Assembly (NCBI RefSeq): GCF_030518795.1
Contig: NZ_CP130427.1
Location: forward strand, 5,766,001 to 5,830,000
Length of the DNA stretch: 64,000 nt
Source of the DNA: Micromonospora sp. NBRC 110009
GTDB lineage: Bacteria > Actinomycetota > Actinomycetes > Mycobacteriales > Micromonosporaceae
Direction: 5' to 3'
Below are positions 34,707-42,802 of the stretch, in pieces (positions within the stretch are counted from its first letter, which is position 1; each line of letters begins with the position of its first letter). A model generated the notes under the pieces. The model made no database searches and was not told where the DNA came from. It worked only from the letters and a program-made list of their open reading frames with translations. The position numbers and the translations under genes were made by a program.

Positions 34707-34742
34707 GCTCCCGGCGGCGGCCGCCGCACCACCGCCGGGAGC
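34707..34742. terminator. bidirectional hairpin between convergent genes
   Basis: GCTCCCGGCGG and CCGCCGGGAGC are perfect 11-bp arms, 14 nt apart, between the propeller gene stop and the B3/B4 gene stop. They serve both directions. Confidence 0.7.
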
Positions 34743-34746
34743 CCTC

Positions 34747-35439
34747 TCACCCGGCCGTCGCCAGCGCGAACTCGGGCGCGTCGGCGGTGAGCACCGCCGT
34801 CCTTGCCGGCACGGCGAGCGCGTCCGCCAGCTCGGCGAGCATCCGGCGCACCGTCTCCGCCCCGCCCTCGTGCATCGCCTCGATGACCACCAGCACCTCA
34901 CCGGTGCCGTGGCGGACCGCCGACCAGCCGCTCTGCCGGTGCGTCCAGCGCCGGGAGTGCGCCCGCCCGGCCGAGTCGGCGAAGACGAACTCGCCCGGCT
35001 CGGGGTGCTCCTCGTCCCCGCCGAGGGTCTGGTACGTCTCCTCGCCGGTGGCCGGGCGTACCGCGAGGTCGCCTGTGATCCGACCGACGTCGAGCACGGC
35101 CACCGGCACCGCGTACCCGAGGGAGAGGGCATTGCCCAGGTCGACCAGGGGGTGCAGGCGCGGCAGTTCGCCGTCGCGGCGGAAGCGGCGCAGCAGCGAC
35201 TCGGCCGCGCACCGGTAGCGGGTCGGCGGCAGCCCCATCCGGGCGAAGGCCCGCCGCCACGCCTGGATCTCCGGGAACCCGCCCTCCGGGCCGGCGGCGA
35301 GACGGGCCCGGGCCGTATCGGCGTGGCGGGCCAGCGATCGTCCGATGTCGACGGTGCGGGCAACCCCGGTGACGTGCAGGACACCGCAGCTCAGCTCGGG
35401 GAACGTCGACCAGACCTGCGGCGAGTGCCGGAAACGCAC
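34747..35439 (-). CDS. B3/B4 tRNA-binding-domain protein
   Basis: A 230-residue stand-alone B3/B4 domain, the fold that edits mischarged tRNA in the beta subunit of phenylalanyl-tRNA synthetase. Typical segments are IQAWRRAFARMGLPPTRYRCAAESLLRRFRRDGELPRLHPLVDLGNALSLGYAVPV and HRQSGWSAVRHGTGEVLVVIEAM. Free-standing B3/B4 proteins are widespread and may clear mischarged tRNA or bind small molecules; the role is unproven. It lies 9 bp downstream of, and on the same strand as, the LysE-type exporter gene, so the two may be co-transcribed. Confidence 0.88.
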   Translation of the reverse strand: MRFRHSPQVWSTFPELSCGVLHVTGVARTVDIGRSLARHADTARARLAAGPEGGFPEIQAWRRAFARMGLPPTRYRCAAESLLRRFRRDGELPRLHPLVDLGNALSLGYAVPVAVLDVGRITGDLAVRPATGEETYQTLGGDEEHPEPGEFVFADSAGRAHSRRWTHRQSGWSAVRHGTGEVLVVIEAMHEGGAETVRRMLAELADALAVPARTAVLTADAPEFALATAG

Positions 35440-35448
35440 GGGAGGCTC

Positions 35449-36060
35449 CTAACGGGCGGTGAGGGCCAGGCCGAGGCCGAGGGCGAGGAAGCTGCCGGCG
35501 AAGCCGTGCCGCAGCAGCCGGGTCAGCCGGGGCCGGGCGAGCACCCGGCGCCGGAGCGCGCCGGCCAGCACGGCGAAGCCGGCGAAGACGACGAGGGTGA
35601 CCAGCATGAAGACGCTGCCGTGGACCAGCATTCGGGTCGTCGCGGCCGGCGAGTCCGGCGGCACGAACTGCGGTAGGAACGCCACGAAGAACACGGTCAC
35701 CTTGGGGTTGAGCAGGTTCACCAGCACCGCGTCGCGGATCACCCGGGCGGCCGGCCGGGGCGGGCGTCCGTCGTCGACCGGCAGCGGGGCCCGCTCGCGC
35801 AGCGCGGACCAGGCCATCCAGAGCAGGTACGCCACGCCCAGCCAGGTCACCACCCGGTACGCCGGGGTGCCGGCGCGCAGCACGGCGGCGAGACCGGTGA
35901 GCGCGGCCGCCAGGTGCGGCAGGAGGCTCGCCGTGCAGCCGACCGCGGCGAGGAGCCCGGCCCGCCGGCCGGCGGCGAGCGCGGTGGAGAGCGTGTACAC
36001 CACCCCGGTGCCCGGGGTGAGCACCACGACCAGCGTGGTCAACAGAAAGGCGATACTCAC
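35449..36060 (-). CDS. LysE/RhtB-family amino-acid exporter
   Basis: A 203-residue inner-membrane protein with about six hydrophobic segments. It carries LysE/RhtB signatures, VVLTPGTGVVYTLSTALAAGRRAGLLAAVG near the N-terminus and LLNPKVTVFFVAFLPQF in the middle. Members export amino acids or derivatives. GTG 36060 lies in a 29-bp gap divergent from the MocR regulator (36090), making it the obvious target of that regulator. The exported compound is unknown. Confidence 0.9.
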   Translation of the reverse strand: MSIAFLLTTLVVVLTPGTGVVYTLSTALAAGRRAGLLAAVGCTASLLPHLAAALTGLAAVLRAGTPAYRVVTWLGVAYLLWMAWSALRERAPLPVDDGRPPRPAARVIRDAVLVNLLNPKVTVFFVAFLPQFVPPDSPAATTRMLVHGSVFMLVTLVVFAGFAVLAGALRRRVLARPRLTRLLRHGFAGSFLALGLGLALTAR

Positions 36061-36074
36061 GACGTCCAGCCTGC

Positions 36075-36087
36075 GGCCATAATGGCC
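36075..36087. promoter_or_regulatory. palindrome containing both divergent -10 elements (LysE/MocR)
   Basis: GGCCATAATGGCC is a perfect inverted repeat (6-bp arms around one A). Read on the + strand, CATAAT resembles a -10 box ending 7 nt before the MocR GTG, implying a leaderless mRNA. Read on the - strand, CATTAT sits about 18 nt from the LysE GTG. A related CCATAACGGCC occurs inside the regulator's coding sequence at 36124-36134. Confidence 0.6.
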
Positions 36088-36089
36088 CG

Positions 36090-37565
36090 GTGGACAGGGC
36101 CAAACCGCACGAGGCCGACGGGTCCATAACGGCCGGTGCCGACTTCCTTCAGCTCGACGTGGGCGACGCCCCGCCCGGCGGCCGGGCCGACTGGCTGGCC
36201 GGGCGGCTGCGCGCCGCGATCGCCGACGGCTGGGTGCCGGTCGGTGCTCGCCTGCCGGCCAGCCGGGTCCTCGCCGCCGAGCTGGGCGTCTCCCGCGGCG
36301 TGGTGACCGAGGCGTACCAGCGGTTGACCGAGGACGGCCCCGTGGTGGGGCGGGGCCGGGCCGGGACCGTGGTGGTGGCAACCCCCGCCGCCGTGGTCAC
36401 CCGGCCGCCGCGGCCGCCCGCCCGGGTCGAGGTGTTCGCCGCCCGGCCGGGCACCGACGTCTTCGACGCGCTGCGTACCGCCCCGGCGGAGCTGGACCTG
36501 ACGCCCGGCGTACCCGATCTGGCGGCCTTCCCCCGCGCGGCCTGGCTGCGGGCGGAACGCGTGGTGCTGCACCGCCTCGCGCCCGCCGCCTTCGGCTACG
36601 GCGATCCGACCGGCACGCCCGCGCTGCGGCTGGCGGTCGCCACCTGGCTGGCCCGCAACCGGGGGATCCGGGTCGACCCGGCGGAGGTGGTGATCGTCGC
36701 CGGGGTGTCCCAGGCGCTCGGCCTGCTCGCCCAGGTGCTGCACGACGACGGGGTGCACACCGTGGCCGTCGAGGACCCCGGCTCCCTCGGCGTACGCCAG
36801 CACCTGCGCAACTGGCGGCTGGACACCCCACCCGTGCCGGTCGACGACCGCGGGCTCCGGGTCGACCGGCTGGCGGCGACCGGCGCCCCGGCGGTGATGC
36901 TCACCCTGGCGCACCAGTTCCCGACCGGCGCGGTGCTCGACGGTGACCGGCGCCGGGCCCTGCTGCGCTGGGCCGAGCGGGGTGGCCTGGTCATCGAGGA
37001 CGACTACGACGCCGAGCACCGCTACGACCGGCCGCCGGTGCCGGCCCTGCGCGGCATGCTGCCCGAGCGGGTCTGCTACACCGGCAGCATCTCCAAGCTG
37101 CTCGCCCCGGCGCTGCGCATCGGCTGGGTGCTGGTGCCGTCCCGGCACCACGCCGCCCTGGTGGCCGCCAAGCGGATGGCCGACCTCGGCAACGCGGCCC
37201 TGCCCCAGCTCGTGCTGGCCGAGCTGATGGACTCCGGCGCGCTGGAACGGCACCTGCGGCTGTTGCGCCGCCGGCACGTCCGCCGCCGGGACGCGATGAT
37301 CCGGGCGATCCGCGACCACCTGCCTGGGGCGGTCGTGCACGGCGCCGCCGCCGGCCTGCACCTGCTGGTCACCCTCCCCGGGGACGTCGACGACGCGGCG
37401 CTGGCCGCGGCGGCGCTGCGGCGGGGCGTCAAGGTGCAGCCCCTGTCGTGGCACGGGCAGCGACCGCAGCCCCCCGGCCTGGTGCTCGGCTACGCCGCCA
37501 ACCCGCCCGGCGACATCGAACGCGGCATCACCGCCCTCGCCGCCGCCCGGCACGAACTCCGCTGA
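36090..37565 (+). CDS. MocR/GntR-type PLP-dependent transcriptional regulator
   Basis: A 491-residue fusion. The N-terminal GntR-like winged helix (GRADWLAGRLRAAIADGWVPVGARLPASRVLAAELGVSRGVVTEAYQRL, about 31-80) is joined to an aminotransferase-like domain with the PLP-Lys motif YTGSISKLLAPALRIGW (about 330-346) and VIEDDYDAEHRYDRPP. MocR proteins sense PLP or an amino acid-PLP adduct, and most regulate a divergent gene. Here that gene is the LysE exporter. GTG 36090 is close to the promoter, without a ribosome site; a leaderless start is likely. Confidence 0.93.
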   Translation: MDRAKPHEADGSITAGADFLQLDVGDAPPGGRADWLAGRLRAAIADGWVPVGARLPASRVLAAELGVSRGVVTEAYQRLTEDGPVVGRGRAGTVVVATPAAVVTRPPRPPARVEVFAARPGTDVFDALRTAPAELDLTPGVPDLAAFPRAAWLRAERVVLHRLAPAAFGYGDPTGTPALRLAVATWLARNRGIRVDPAEVVIVAGVSQALGLLAQVLHDDGVHTVAVEDPGSLGVRQHLRNWRLDTPPVPVDDRGLRVDRLAATGAPAVMLTLAHQFPTGAVLDGDRRRALLRWAERGGLVIEDDYDAEHRYDRPPVPALRGMLPERVCYTGSISKLLAPALRIGWVLVPSRHHAALVAAKRMADLGNAALPQLVLAELMDSGALERHLRLLRRRHVRRRDAMIRAIRDHLPGAVVHGAAAGLHLLVTLPGDVDDAALAAAALRRGVKVQPLSWHGQRPQPPGLVLGYAANPPGDIERGITALAAARHELR

Positions 37566-37621
37566 CCGCGAACGCCCGTTGCGCGTCTCGGACGAGGTCG
37601 ACCCGGACGCGAATCTCTTGA

Positions 37622-38614
37622 TCAACCGGATGAGGGCGCTCCGGGGCGGTGGTAGAGGGCGGTGAGGGCGGCGGCGGTGTCGGCAAGCTGGTCGCGCAGG
37701 GCGGCGGGGGAGAGGACCTCCACCTCCGCGCCGAGCCGGAGCAGGTCACCGTGGGCGTGGGTGAGCGACTCGATGGGTACGACCGCCCGCACCCAACCGC
37801 CGTCGTCGGGTGGGCCGGCGGTGGCGTCCACGGCGGCGACCACCGCGTCGCTGGCGATCTCGCGCAGCCGCTCCCGGCCGCGCGGGGAGAGCCGGATGGT
37901 CGCCTCGTCCCGGTGCAGCCGGGCCCGGAAGTCCGTCACGTGCGCCCGCCACCAGCCGGGCAGGTCGAACTCGGGCCGGTCGAACGGCTCGTCCAGCGGG
38001 GTCAGGTCGAGGATCTGGTTGACCCGGTAGGTGGCCGGCTCGGGCCGGTCCGGCCGCGCGGCCACCACGTACCAGCGGCCGCCCTTGAGCACCAGCCCGT
38101 ACGGCTCGAGCACCCGGGTCACCTCGCCGCTCCAGCTCCGGTAGCGCACCCGGACCCGGTGCTGCCGCCACACCGCCTCGGCGGCCGGGGCCAGGTACGG
38201 CGACGGGTCGCCGTCGGAGTACCAGCCGGGGGTGTCCAGGTGGAACCGTTCCTGGAGCCGGGCGGCCCGGTCGGCGAGCGGGGGCGGCAGCGCGGCCCGC
38301 AGCTTGAGTTGCAGGGTGGCGACGACCGGCTGGTAGCCCAGCTCGGCGGCCGGCCCGGGCAGCCCGGCGAAGAGCAGCCGGTCGGCCTCCTCGGCGGTGA
38401 GGCCGGTCAGCCGGGTCCGCCAGCCGTCGACGAGCTGGTAGCCGCCGGCGTGGCCGGCTTCCCCGTACAGCGGGATGCCGGCGGCGTGCAGCGACTCTAC
38501 GTCCCGGTAGACGGTGCGCACCGAGACCTCCAGCCGGCGCGCCAGCTCGGCGGCGGTGAGCCGTCCGTGGGCCTGGAGCAGCAGCAGGATCGAGAGGAGA
38601 CGACTGGCCCGCAT
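37622..38614 (-). CDS. YafY-type WYL-domain transcriptional regulator
   Basis: A 330-residue regulator. The N-terminal HTH is SILLLLQAHGRLTAAELARRLEVSVRTVYRDVESLHAAGIPLYGEAGHAGGY (about 8-60), and the middle WYL domain carries VRVRYRSWSGEVTRVLEPYGLVLKGGRWYVVA and ARPDRPEPATYRVNQI (the RxYRV motif). A C-terminal WCX region follows. WYL domains sense single-stranded DNA or small ligands. It is divergent from the 38659 gene pair, with a perfect palindrome in the short gap. Confidence 0.93.
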   Translation of the reverse strand: MRASRLLSILLLLQAHGRLTAAELARRLEVSVRTVYRDVESLHAAGIPLYGEAGHAGGYQLVDGWRTRLTGLTAEEADRLLFAGLPGPAAELGYQPVVATLQLKLRAALPPPLADRAARLQERFHLDTPGWYSDGDPSPYLAPAAEAVWRQHRVRVRYRSWSGEVTRVLEPYGLVLKGGRWYVVAARPDRPEPATYRVNQILDLTPLDEPFDRPEFDLPGWWRAHVTDFRARLHRDEATIRLSPRGRERLREIASDAVVAAVDATAGPPDDGGWVRAVVPIESLTHAHGDLLRLGAEVEVLSPAALRDQLADTAAALTALYHRPGAPSSG

Positions 38615-38618
38615 TCCA

Positions 38619-38635
38619 CTGACAGTAGCTGTCAG
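38619..38635. promoter_or_regulatory. WYL-regulator operator palindrome
   Basis: CTGACAG and CTGTCAG are perfect 7-bp arms around TAG in the 44-bp gap between the divergent WYL gene (38614) and the 38659 gene. It likely binds the regulator and controls both directions. Confidence 0.72.
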
Positions 38636-38658
38636 GGGAGTGGCCCTACCGTCCCGGC

Positions 38659-39135
38659 ATGGCCTTTCACGACAAGGAACTGACCGTGCCGGAGACCCTG
38701 GAGGTCGCCGGCCGGCACGTCAAGCGCTACCACATCGATCAGCCGGACCGCCGCCTCGAACCCGCCGTGGTGGAGGCCGCGTACGCCTACCTGCCGAAGC
38801 TGCTGCCCGAGCCGGACGGGGGCACCCCGCCGGCGAGCTGGGTGGTGCTGCACCGGGGCGCGGACACCGGGGCGTACCTGCTGGCGTACAGCTGGTTCTG
38901 GGACAACGTGGTCGAGTGCCGGATCGCGATCGCCGGCCAGCCCGCCCTCGACTGCCCGGACGACGACCCGGCGCACTTCGTCCCGCTGGACCGCCCCGGC
39001 GTGGGCTGCGTCTGGGAGCTGGGCGTGCTGGAGCACGAGCGCGCCGCCTGGGTCCGGCACGTCCTCGCCCCCGACCGGCCGGACCTGGCCGGCTACCTGG
39101 CCGACAGCCGCGCCGAGGGGCCGGTGGGCCACTGA
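38659..39135 (+). CDS. conserved hypothetical protein, WYL-regulated target
   Basis: A 158-residue soluble protein that I do not recognise. It has VVLHRGADTGAYLLAYSWFWDNVVECRIAIAG and a C-terminal GCVWELGVLEHERAAWVRHVL, suggesting a mixed alpha/beta fold. There is no signal peptide or membrane helix. It begins 24 bp after the WYL operator and overlaps the next gene's ATG by one base (TGATG). Probably co-regulated with it. Confidence 0.7.
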   Translation: MAFHDKELTVPETLEVAGRHVKRYHIDQPDRRLEPAVVEAAYAYLPKLLPEPDGGTPPASWVVLHRGADTGAYLLAYSWFWDNVVECRIAIAGQPALDCPDDDPAHFVPLDRPGVGCVWELGVLEHERAAWVRHVLAPDRPDLAGYLADSRAEGPVGH

Positions 39136-39590
39136 TGGGCGACTTCGACTTCTTCGTCGGCAGCTGGGACGTGACCAGCCGACGGCTGCGCAAGCGGCAC
39201 GTCGGCAGCGACGAGTGGGACGAGTTCCCCGGCACCTCGGTCGCGCGCTCCTTCTTCGCCGGCGCCGGCAGCTTCGACGAGATCCACTTCCCGACCCAGG
39301 GCTTCTCCGGGTCGACGATCCGGATCCGCGACGTGCAGACCGGGCTCTGGTCGATCTACTGGATGAACAGCCGGCGGGGGGTCCTGGAACTGCCGCCGGT
39401 GGTGGGCCGGTTCGTCGACGGCGTCGGCACCTTCTACGGCGACGACACCGACGAGGGGCGGCCGATCCGGTGCCGGTTCATCTGGTCGGCGATCACGCCC
39501 GCCTCCTGCCGCTGGGAGCAGGCGTTCTCCACGGACGGCGAACGCACCTGGGAGACGAACTGGGTTATGGAGTTCAGCCGAGCCGGTTGA
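39135..39590 (+). CDS. DUF1579-like hypothetical protein
   Basis: A 151-residue protein starting FDFFVGSWDVTSRRLRKR, a lipocalin/DUF1579-type opening, with later SGSTIRIRDVQTGLWSIYWMNSRRGVLELPPVVGRFVDGVGTFYGDD. This beta-rich fold binds hydrophobic ligands in related families, but the ligand is unknown. It is translationally coupled to the 38659 gene by TGATG and convergent with the TetR gene (4-bp gap). Confidence 0.78.
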   Translation: MGDFDFFVGSWDVTSRRLRKRHVGSDEWDEFPGTSVARSFFAGAGSFDEIHFPTQGFSGSTIRIRDVQTGLWSIYWMNSRRGVLELPPVVGRFVDGVGTFYGDDTDEGRPIRCRFIWSAITPASCRWEQAFSTDGERTWETNWVMEFSRAG

Positions 39591-39594
39591 CCGC

Positions 39595-40257
39595 TCAGGC
39601 CGGCGGCGGCGTGGTCGTCCGGTAGATCGCGGTCAGCCAGACGTCGAGCAGCACGTCGACCACGTCCCGCTCGGCCACCGCCGGTCCGTCCCCGGCGAAG
39701 GTGGCGTACCAGACACGTTCGTTCATCGAGTTCAGCGCGATGGCGAGGTCCCGGGCGGGCAGCCCGTCCGGGGCCGCGCCGCGGCGGCGTTCGCCCTCGA
39801 TGGCCGCCTCGACCGCGCGGACCCAGCGCTCGAGGACCTCGGCCCAGAGCCGGCGCACCTCGGCGTTGGTGCCGCGGACCTGGGCGCAGGCCAGCACCAG
39901 CGCGCGGTGACCGCCGAAGGTGGCGTGGAACCGGGAGATCAGCTCCCGCCAACGGGCGCGCGGGTCCTCGGCGAGCCGGTCCAGCACGTCGCCCGCGGCG
40001 GTGTTCGCCTCCTCGGTGACCCGGTCGAGCAGGGTGAGCAGCACCGCGTCCTTGGACGGGAAGTAGAAGTAGAACGTCGGCCGGGAGATGCCGGCGCCCT
40101 TCGCCAGGTCGTCGATGGAGATGTCGCCGAAGGCGCGCCGTTCCAGCAGCCGTTCGGCGGTGGCGAGGATGGCCAGCTCCCGGTCGTCGCCGGCGGAGCG
40201 GCCCGATCGCCGTCCGCGCGTCGGCGCGGCCCCGGTCGGCGTACGGGCGGTGGTCAT
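39595..40257 (-). CDS. TetR-family repressor, EthR-like
   Basis: A 220-residue regulator. The N-terminal TetR helix-turn-helix (ILATAERLLERRAFGDISIDDLAKGAGISRPTFYFYFPSKDAVL, about 28-72) matches EthR-type proteins, with ISRPTFYFYFPSK in the recognition helix. The C-terminal ligand domain ends in ALNSMNERVWYATFAG, similar to EthR. It is divergent from a monooxygenase of the EthA type (40373), so the pair resembles mycobacterial ethR/ethA. A large perfect palindrome lies between them. Natural ligand unknown. Confidence 0.9.
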   Translation of the reverse strand: MTTARTPTGAAPTRGRRSGRSAGDDRELAILATAERLLERRAFGDISIDDLAKGAGISRPTFYFYFPSKDAVLLTLLDRVTEEANTAAGDVLDRLAEDPRARWRELISRFHATFGGHRALVLACAQVRGTNAEVRRLWAEVLERWVRAVEAAIEGERRRGAAPDGLPARDLAIALNSMNERVWYATFAGDGPAVAERDVVDVLLDVWLTAIYRTTTPPPA

Positions 40258-40279
40258 GTGGGCTGATGCTACACCCGCT

Positions 40280-40313
40280 CAACACCCTGTCGATACGACT
40301 CGACAGGGTGTTG
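40280..40313. promoter_or_regulatory. EthR-type operator: 14-bp perfect inverted repeat
   Basis: CAACACCCTGTCGA at 40280-40293 and its exact complement at 40300-40313 are separated by TACGAC. A further half-site TCGACAGGGG starts at 40321. TGTCGA/TCGACA cores fit a TetR dimer pair. The site overlaps the divergent promoter region. Confidence 0.75.
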
Positions 40314-40372
40314 ACTGGCGTCGACAGGGGTGGATAGGGTCCGGTTCGACCGCCGCCCGAACGGGAGATGCC

Positions 40373-41875
40373 ATGGCCTCCGACCACGTCGACGTCCTCA
40401 TCGTCGGTGCCGGGCTGTCCGGCATCGGCGCCGCCGTCCACCTGCAACGCGAGTGTCCCGGCAAGACGTACGCCGTGCTGGAGGCCCGGGACGCGATCGG
40501 CGGCACCTGGGACCTGTTCCGCTACCCGGGCATCCGCTCCGACTCCGACATGTACACCCTCGGCTACTCCTTCAAGCCGTGGACCAACCCGAAGGCGATC
40601 GCCGACGGCGACTCCATCCGGGAGTACGTGCGGGAGACCGCCCGGGAGCACGGCGTGTCGGAGCACATCCGCTTCCACCACCGGGTGATCCGCGCCGAAT
40701 TCGACAGCGCCACCGCGCGCTGGACGGTCCACGCCCACCGCGCCGACACCGGCGAGCACGTGGTCCTCACCTGCGCGTTCCTGTTCACCTGCTCCGGCTA
40801 CTACGGCTACGACGAGGGCTACACCCCCGAGTTCCCCGGCGTCGAGCGCTACACCGGCCGGCTGGTGCACCCGCAGCACTGGCCGGAGGACCTCGACTAC
40901 GCCGGCAAGCGGGTGGTGGTCATCGGCAGCGGCGCCACCGCGGTCACCCTGGTCCCGGCGATGGCCGAGCAGGCCGGGCACGTCACCATGCTCCAGCGCT
41001 CACCCACGTACGTCATCTCGCTGCCCTCGCGCGACGCGCTTGCCGACGCCCTGCGGCGCCGCCTCCCCGCGAAGGCCGCGTACGCGGTGGTGCGTTGGAA
41101 GAACGTCGTGCTCGGGGTGGCCAACTTCCAGCTCAGCCGGCGCGCCCCCGGCCTGGTGAAGAAGTTCCTGCGCCGGGCCGCCCAGGGCAAGCTGCCGGTC
41201 GGCTACGACATCGACCGGCACTTCTCGCCCCGCTACGACCCCTGGGACCAGCGGCTCTGCGTGGTGCCCGACGGCGATCTCTTCACCGCGGTCAGCCAGG
41301 GCCGGGCCGAGGTGGTCACCGACACCATCGACACCTTCACCGAGCGGGGCATCCGACTCACCTCCGGTGCGGAACTGCCCGCCGACATCGTGGTCACCGC
41401 CACCGGCCTGAACCTGCTCGCCCTCGGCGGCATGCGGATCGCGGTGGACGGCGCCGAGGTCGACCTGGCGCAGACCGTCGCCTACAAGGGCATGATGCTC
41501 TCCGGCGTGCCGAACTTCGCCATGACCATCGGCTACACCAACGCCTCCTGGACGCTGAAGGCCGACCTGGTGGCCAGCTACGTCTGCCGGCTGCTGCGCC
41601 ACCTCGACGCCACCGGCCAGCAGGTGGTCACCCCGCTCGCGCCGGCCTCCGGCGACCTGGTGCCGATCATCGACCTGCAGTCCGGGTACGTGCTGCGCGC
41701 CGTGGACCAGCTGCCCAAGCAGGGCCCGAATGCCCCCTGGCGGCTGCACCAGAACTACCCCCGGGACGTGCTGCTGATGCGGCACGGCCGGCTCACCGAC
41801 GAGGGCGTCCGGTTCTCCCGGGCCGCCACGCCCGCCACCGACGGCGCGGCCGAGCGGCCCGCGCCCGTCGCCTGA
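40373..41875 (+). CDS. flavin-containing Baeyer-Villiger-type monooxygenase (EthA-like)
   Basis: A 500-residue FAD/NADPH monooxygenase. The FAD motif VLIVGAGLSGIGAAVHL (about 8-24), the GTWDLFRYPGIRSDSDMYTLGYSF segment and the NADPH motif VVVIGSGATAVTL (about 182-194) match EthA and related Baeyer-Villiger enzymes, which turn ketones into esters and oxidise thioamides. ATG 40373 follows a CGGGAG stretch. It heads a tight three-gene run (monooxygenase, SDR, alpha/beta hydrolase), the order needed to take a secondary alcohol or ketone via an ester to alcohol plus acid. Confidence 0.92.
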   Translation: MASDHVDVLIVGAGLSGIGAAVHLQRECPGKTYAVLEARDAIGGTWDLFRYPGIRSDSDMYTLGYSFKPWTNPKAIADGDSIREYVRETAREHGVSEHIRFHHRVIRAEFDSATARWTVHAHRADTGEHVVLTCAFLFTCSGYYGYDEGYTPEFPGVERYTGRLVHPQHWPEDLDYAGKRVVVIGSGATAVTLVPAMAEQAGHVTMLQRSPTYVISLPSRDALADALRRRLPAKAAYAVVRWKNVVLGVANFQLSRRAPGLVKKFLRRAAQGKLPVGYDIDRHFSPRYDPWDQRLCVVPDGDLFTAVSQGRAEVVTDTIDTFTERGIRLTSGAELPADIVVTATGLNLLALGGMRIAVDGAEVDLAQTVAYKGMMLSGVPNFAMTIGYTNASWTLKADLVASYVCRLLRHLDATGQQVVTPLAPASGDLVPIIDLQSGYVLRAVDQLPKQGPNAPWRLHQNYPRDVLLMRHGRLTDEGVRFSRAATPATDGAAERPAPVA

Positions 41876-41893
41876 CTCCGAGGAGCGCACCGC

Positions 41894-42802
41894 ATGCGTG
41901 ACTTCGTCTTCCCCGGTGGCACCGCGGTGCTCACCGGCGCGGCCAGCGGCATCGGCGAGGCCCTGGCGCACGGGCTGGCCCGGCGCGGCGCCGACCTGGT
42001 CCTGCTCGACCGGGACGCCGAGCGGCTCGACGCCGTGGTCGCGGCGATCCGCGCGGCCCACCCCGACCGGCGGATCGAGACCCACCTGGTGGACCTCGCC
42101 GACCCCGAGGCCACCGACCGGGTGGCCGCGGAGATCCGCCGCGCGCACCCACGGATCCGGCTGTTGGTCAACAACGCCGGGGTGGCGCTGGGCGGCCGGT
42201 TCGACCAGGTCACCCTGGAGGAGTTCCTCTGGGTCATCGAGATCAACTTCCGGGCCGTGGTCCGGCTGACCCACGCCCTGCTGCCCGCGCTCAAGGCCGA
42301 GCCGGGCGCCCACCTGGTCAACGTCTCCAGCCTCTTCGGACTGATCGCGCCCCCCGGCCAGGCGGCGTACTCGGCGAGCAAGTTCGCGGTGCGCGGCTTC
42401 ACCGAGGCGCTGCGGCACGAGCTGGTGGACGACGGGATCGGCGTCACGTCCGTGCATCCGGGCGGGATCCGCACCCGGATCGCGCAGAGCGCCCGGGTGG
42501 GCAGCGGCGTCTCCCGCGAGGAGTACGAGGCCGGCCGCAAGCAGTTCGAGAAGCTGCTCTCCATGGACCCGGCGAAGGCCGCTGAGGTGATCCTGCGCGG
42601 CGTGCACCGCCGGCGTGGCCGGGTGCTGATCGGCTGGTCGGCGAAGCTGCCCGACCTGCTGGGCCGGCTCGCCCCCGCCTCGTACGGGAAGGTCCTGGCC
42701 CTCGGGATGCGACCGAAGCCGGCCCCGGTGCCCGCGCCCCGACCCGCCCCGGAACCCGTCGCGCCGGAATCCGTCGCGCCCGACCCCGGGCGGTCGGCAT
42801 GA
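41894..42802 (+). CDS. SDR-family dehydrogenase
   Basis: A 302-residue short-chain dehydrogenase. It has TGAASGIG (about 15-22), DLADPEA, NNAGVALGG (about 91), the catalytic SSLFGL (Ser about 138) and YSASKFAVRG (Tyr about 152, Lys 156). A Pro-rich C-terminal tail (PKPAPVPAPRPAPEPVAPES) extends beyond the fold and may be disordered. It sits 18 bp after the monooxygenase gene, and its stop overlaps the next start (ATGA). It may supply the ketone or oxidise the alcohol in this pathway. Confidence 0.9.
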   Translation: MRDFVFPGGTAVLTGAASGIGEALAHGLARRGADLVLLDRDAERLDAVVAAIRAAHPDRRIETHLVDLADPEATDRVAAEIRRAHPRIRLLVNNAGVALGGRFDQVTLEEFLWVIEINFRAVVRLTHALLPALKAEPGAHLVNVSSLFGLIAPPGQAAYSASKFAVRGFTEALRHELVDDGIGVTSVHPGGIRTRIAQSARVGSGVSREEYEAGRKQFEKLLSMDPAKAAEVILRGVHRRRGRVLIGWSAKLPDLLGRLAPASYGKVLALGMRPKPAPVPAPRPAPEPVAPESVAPDPGRSA

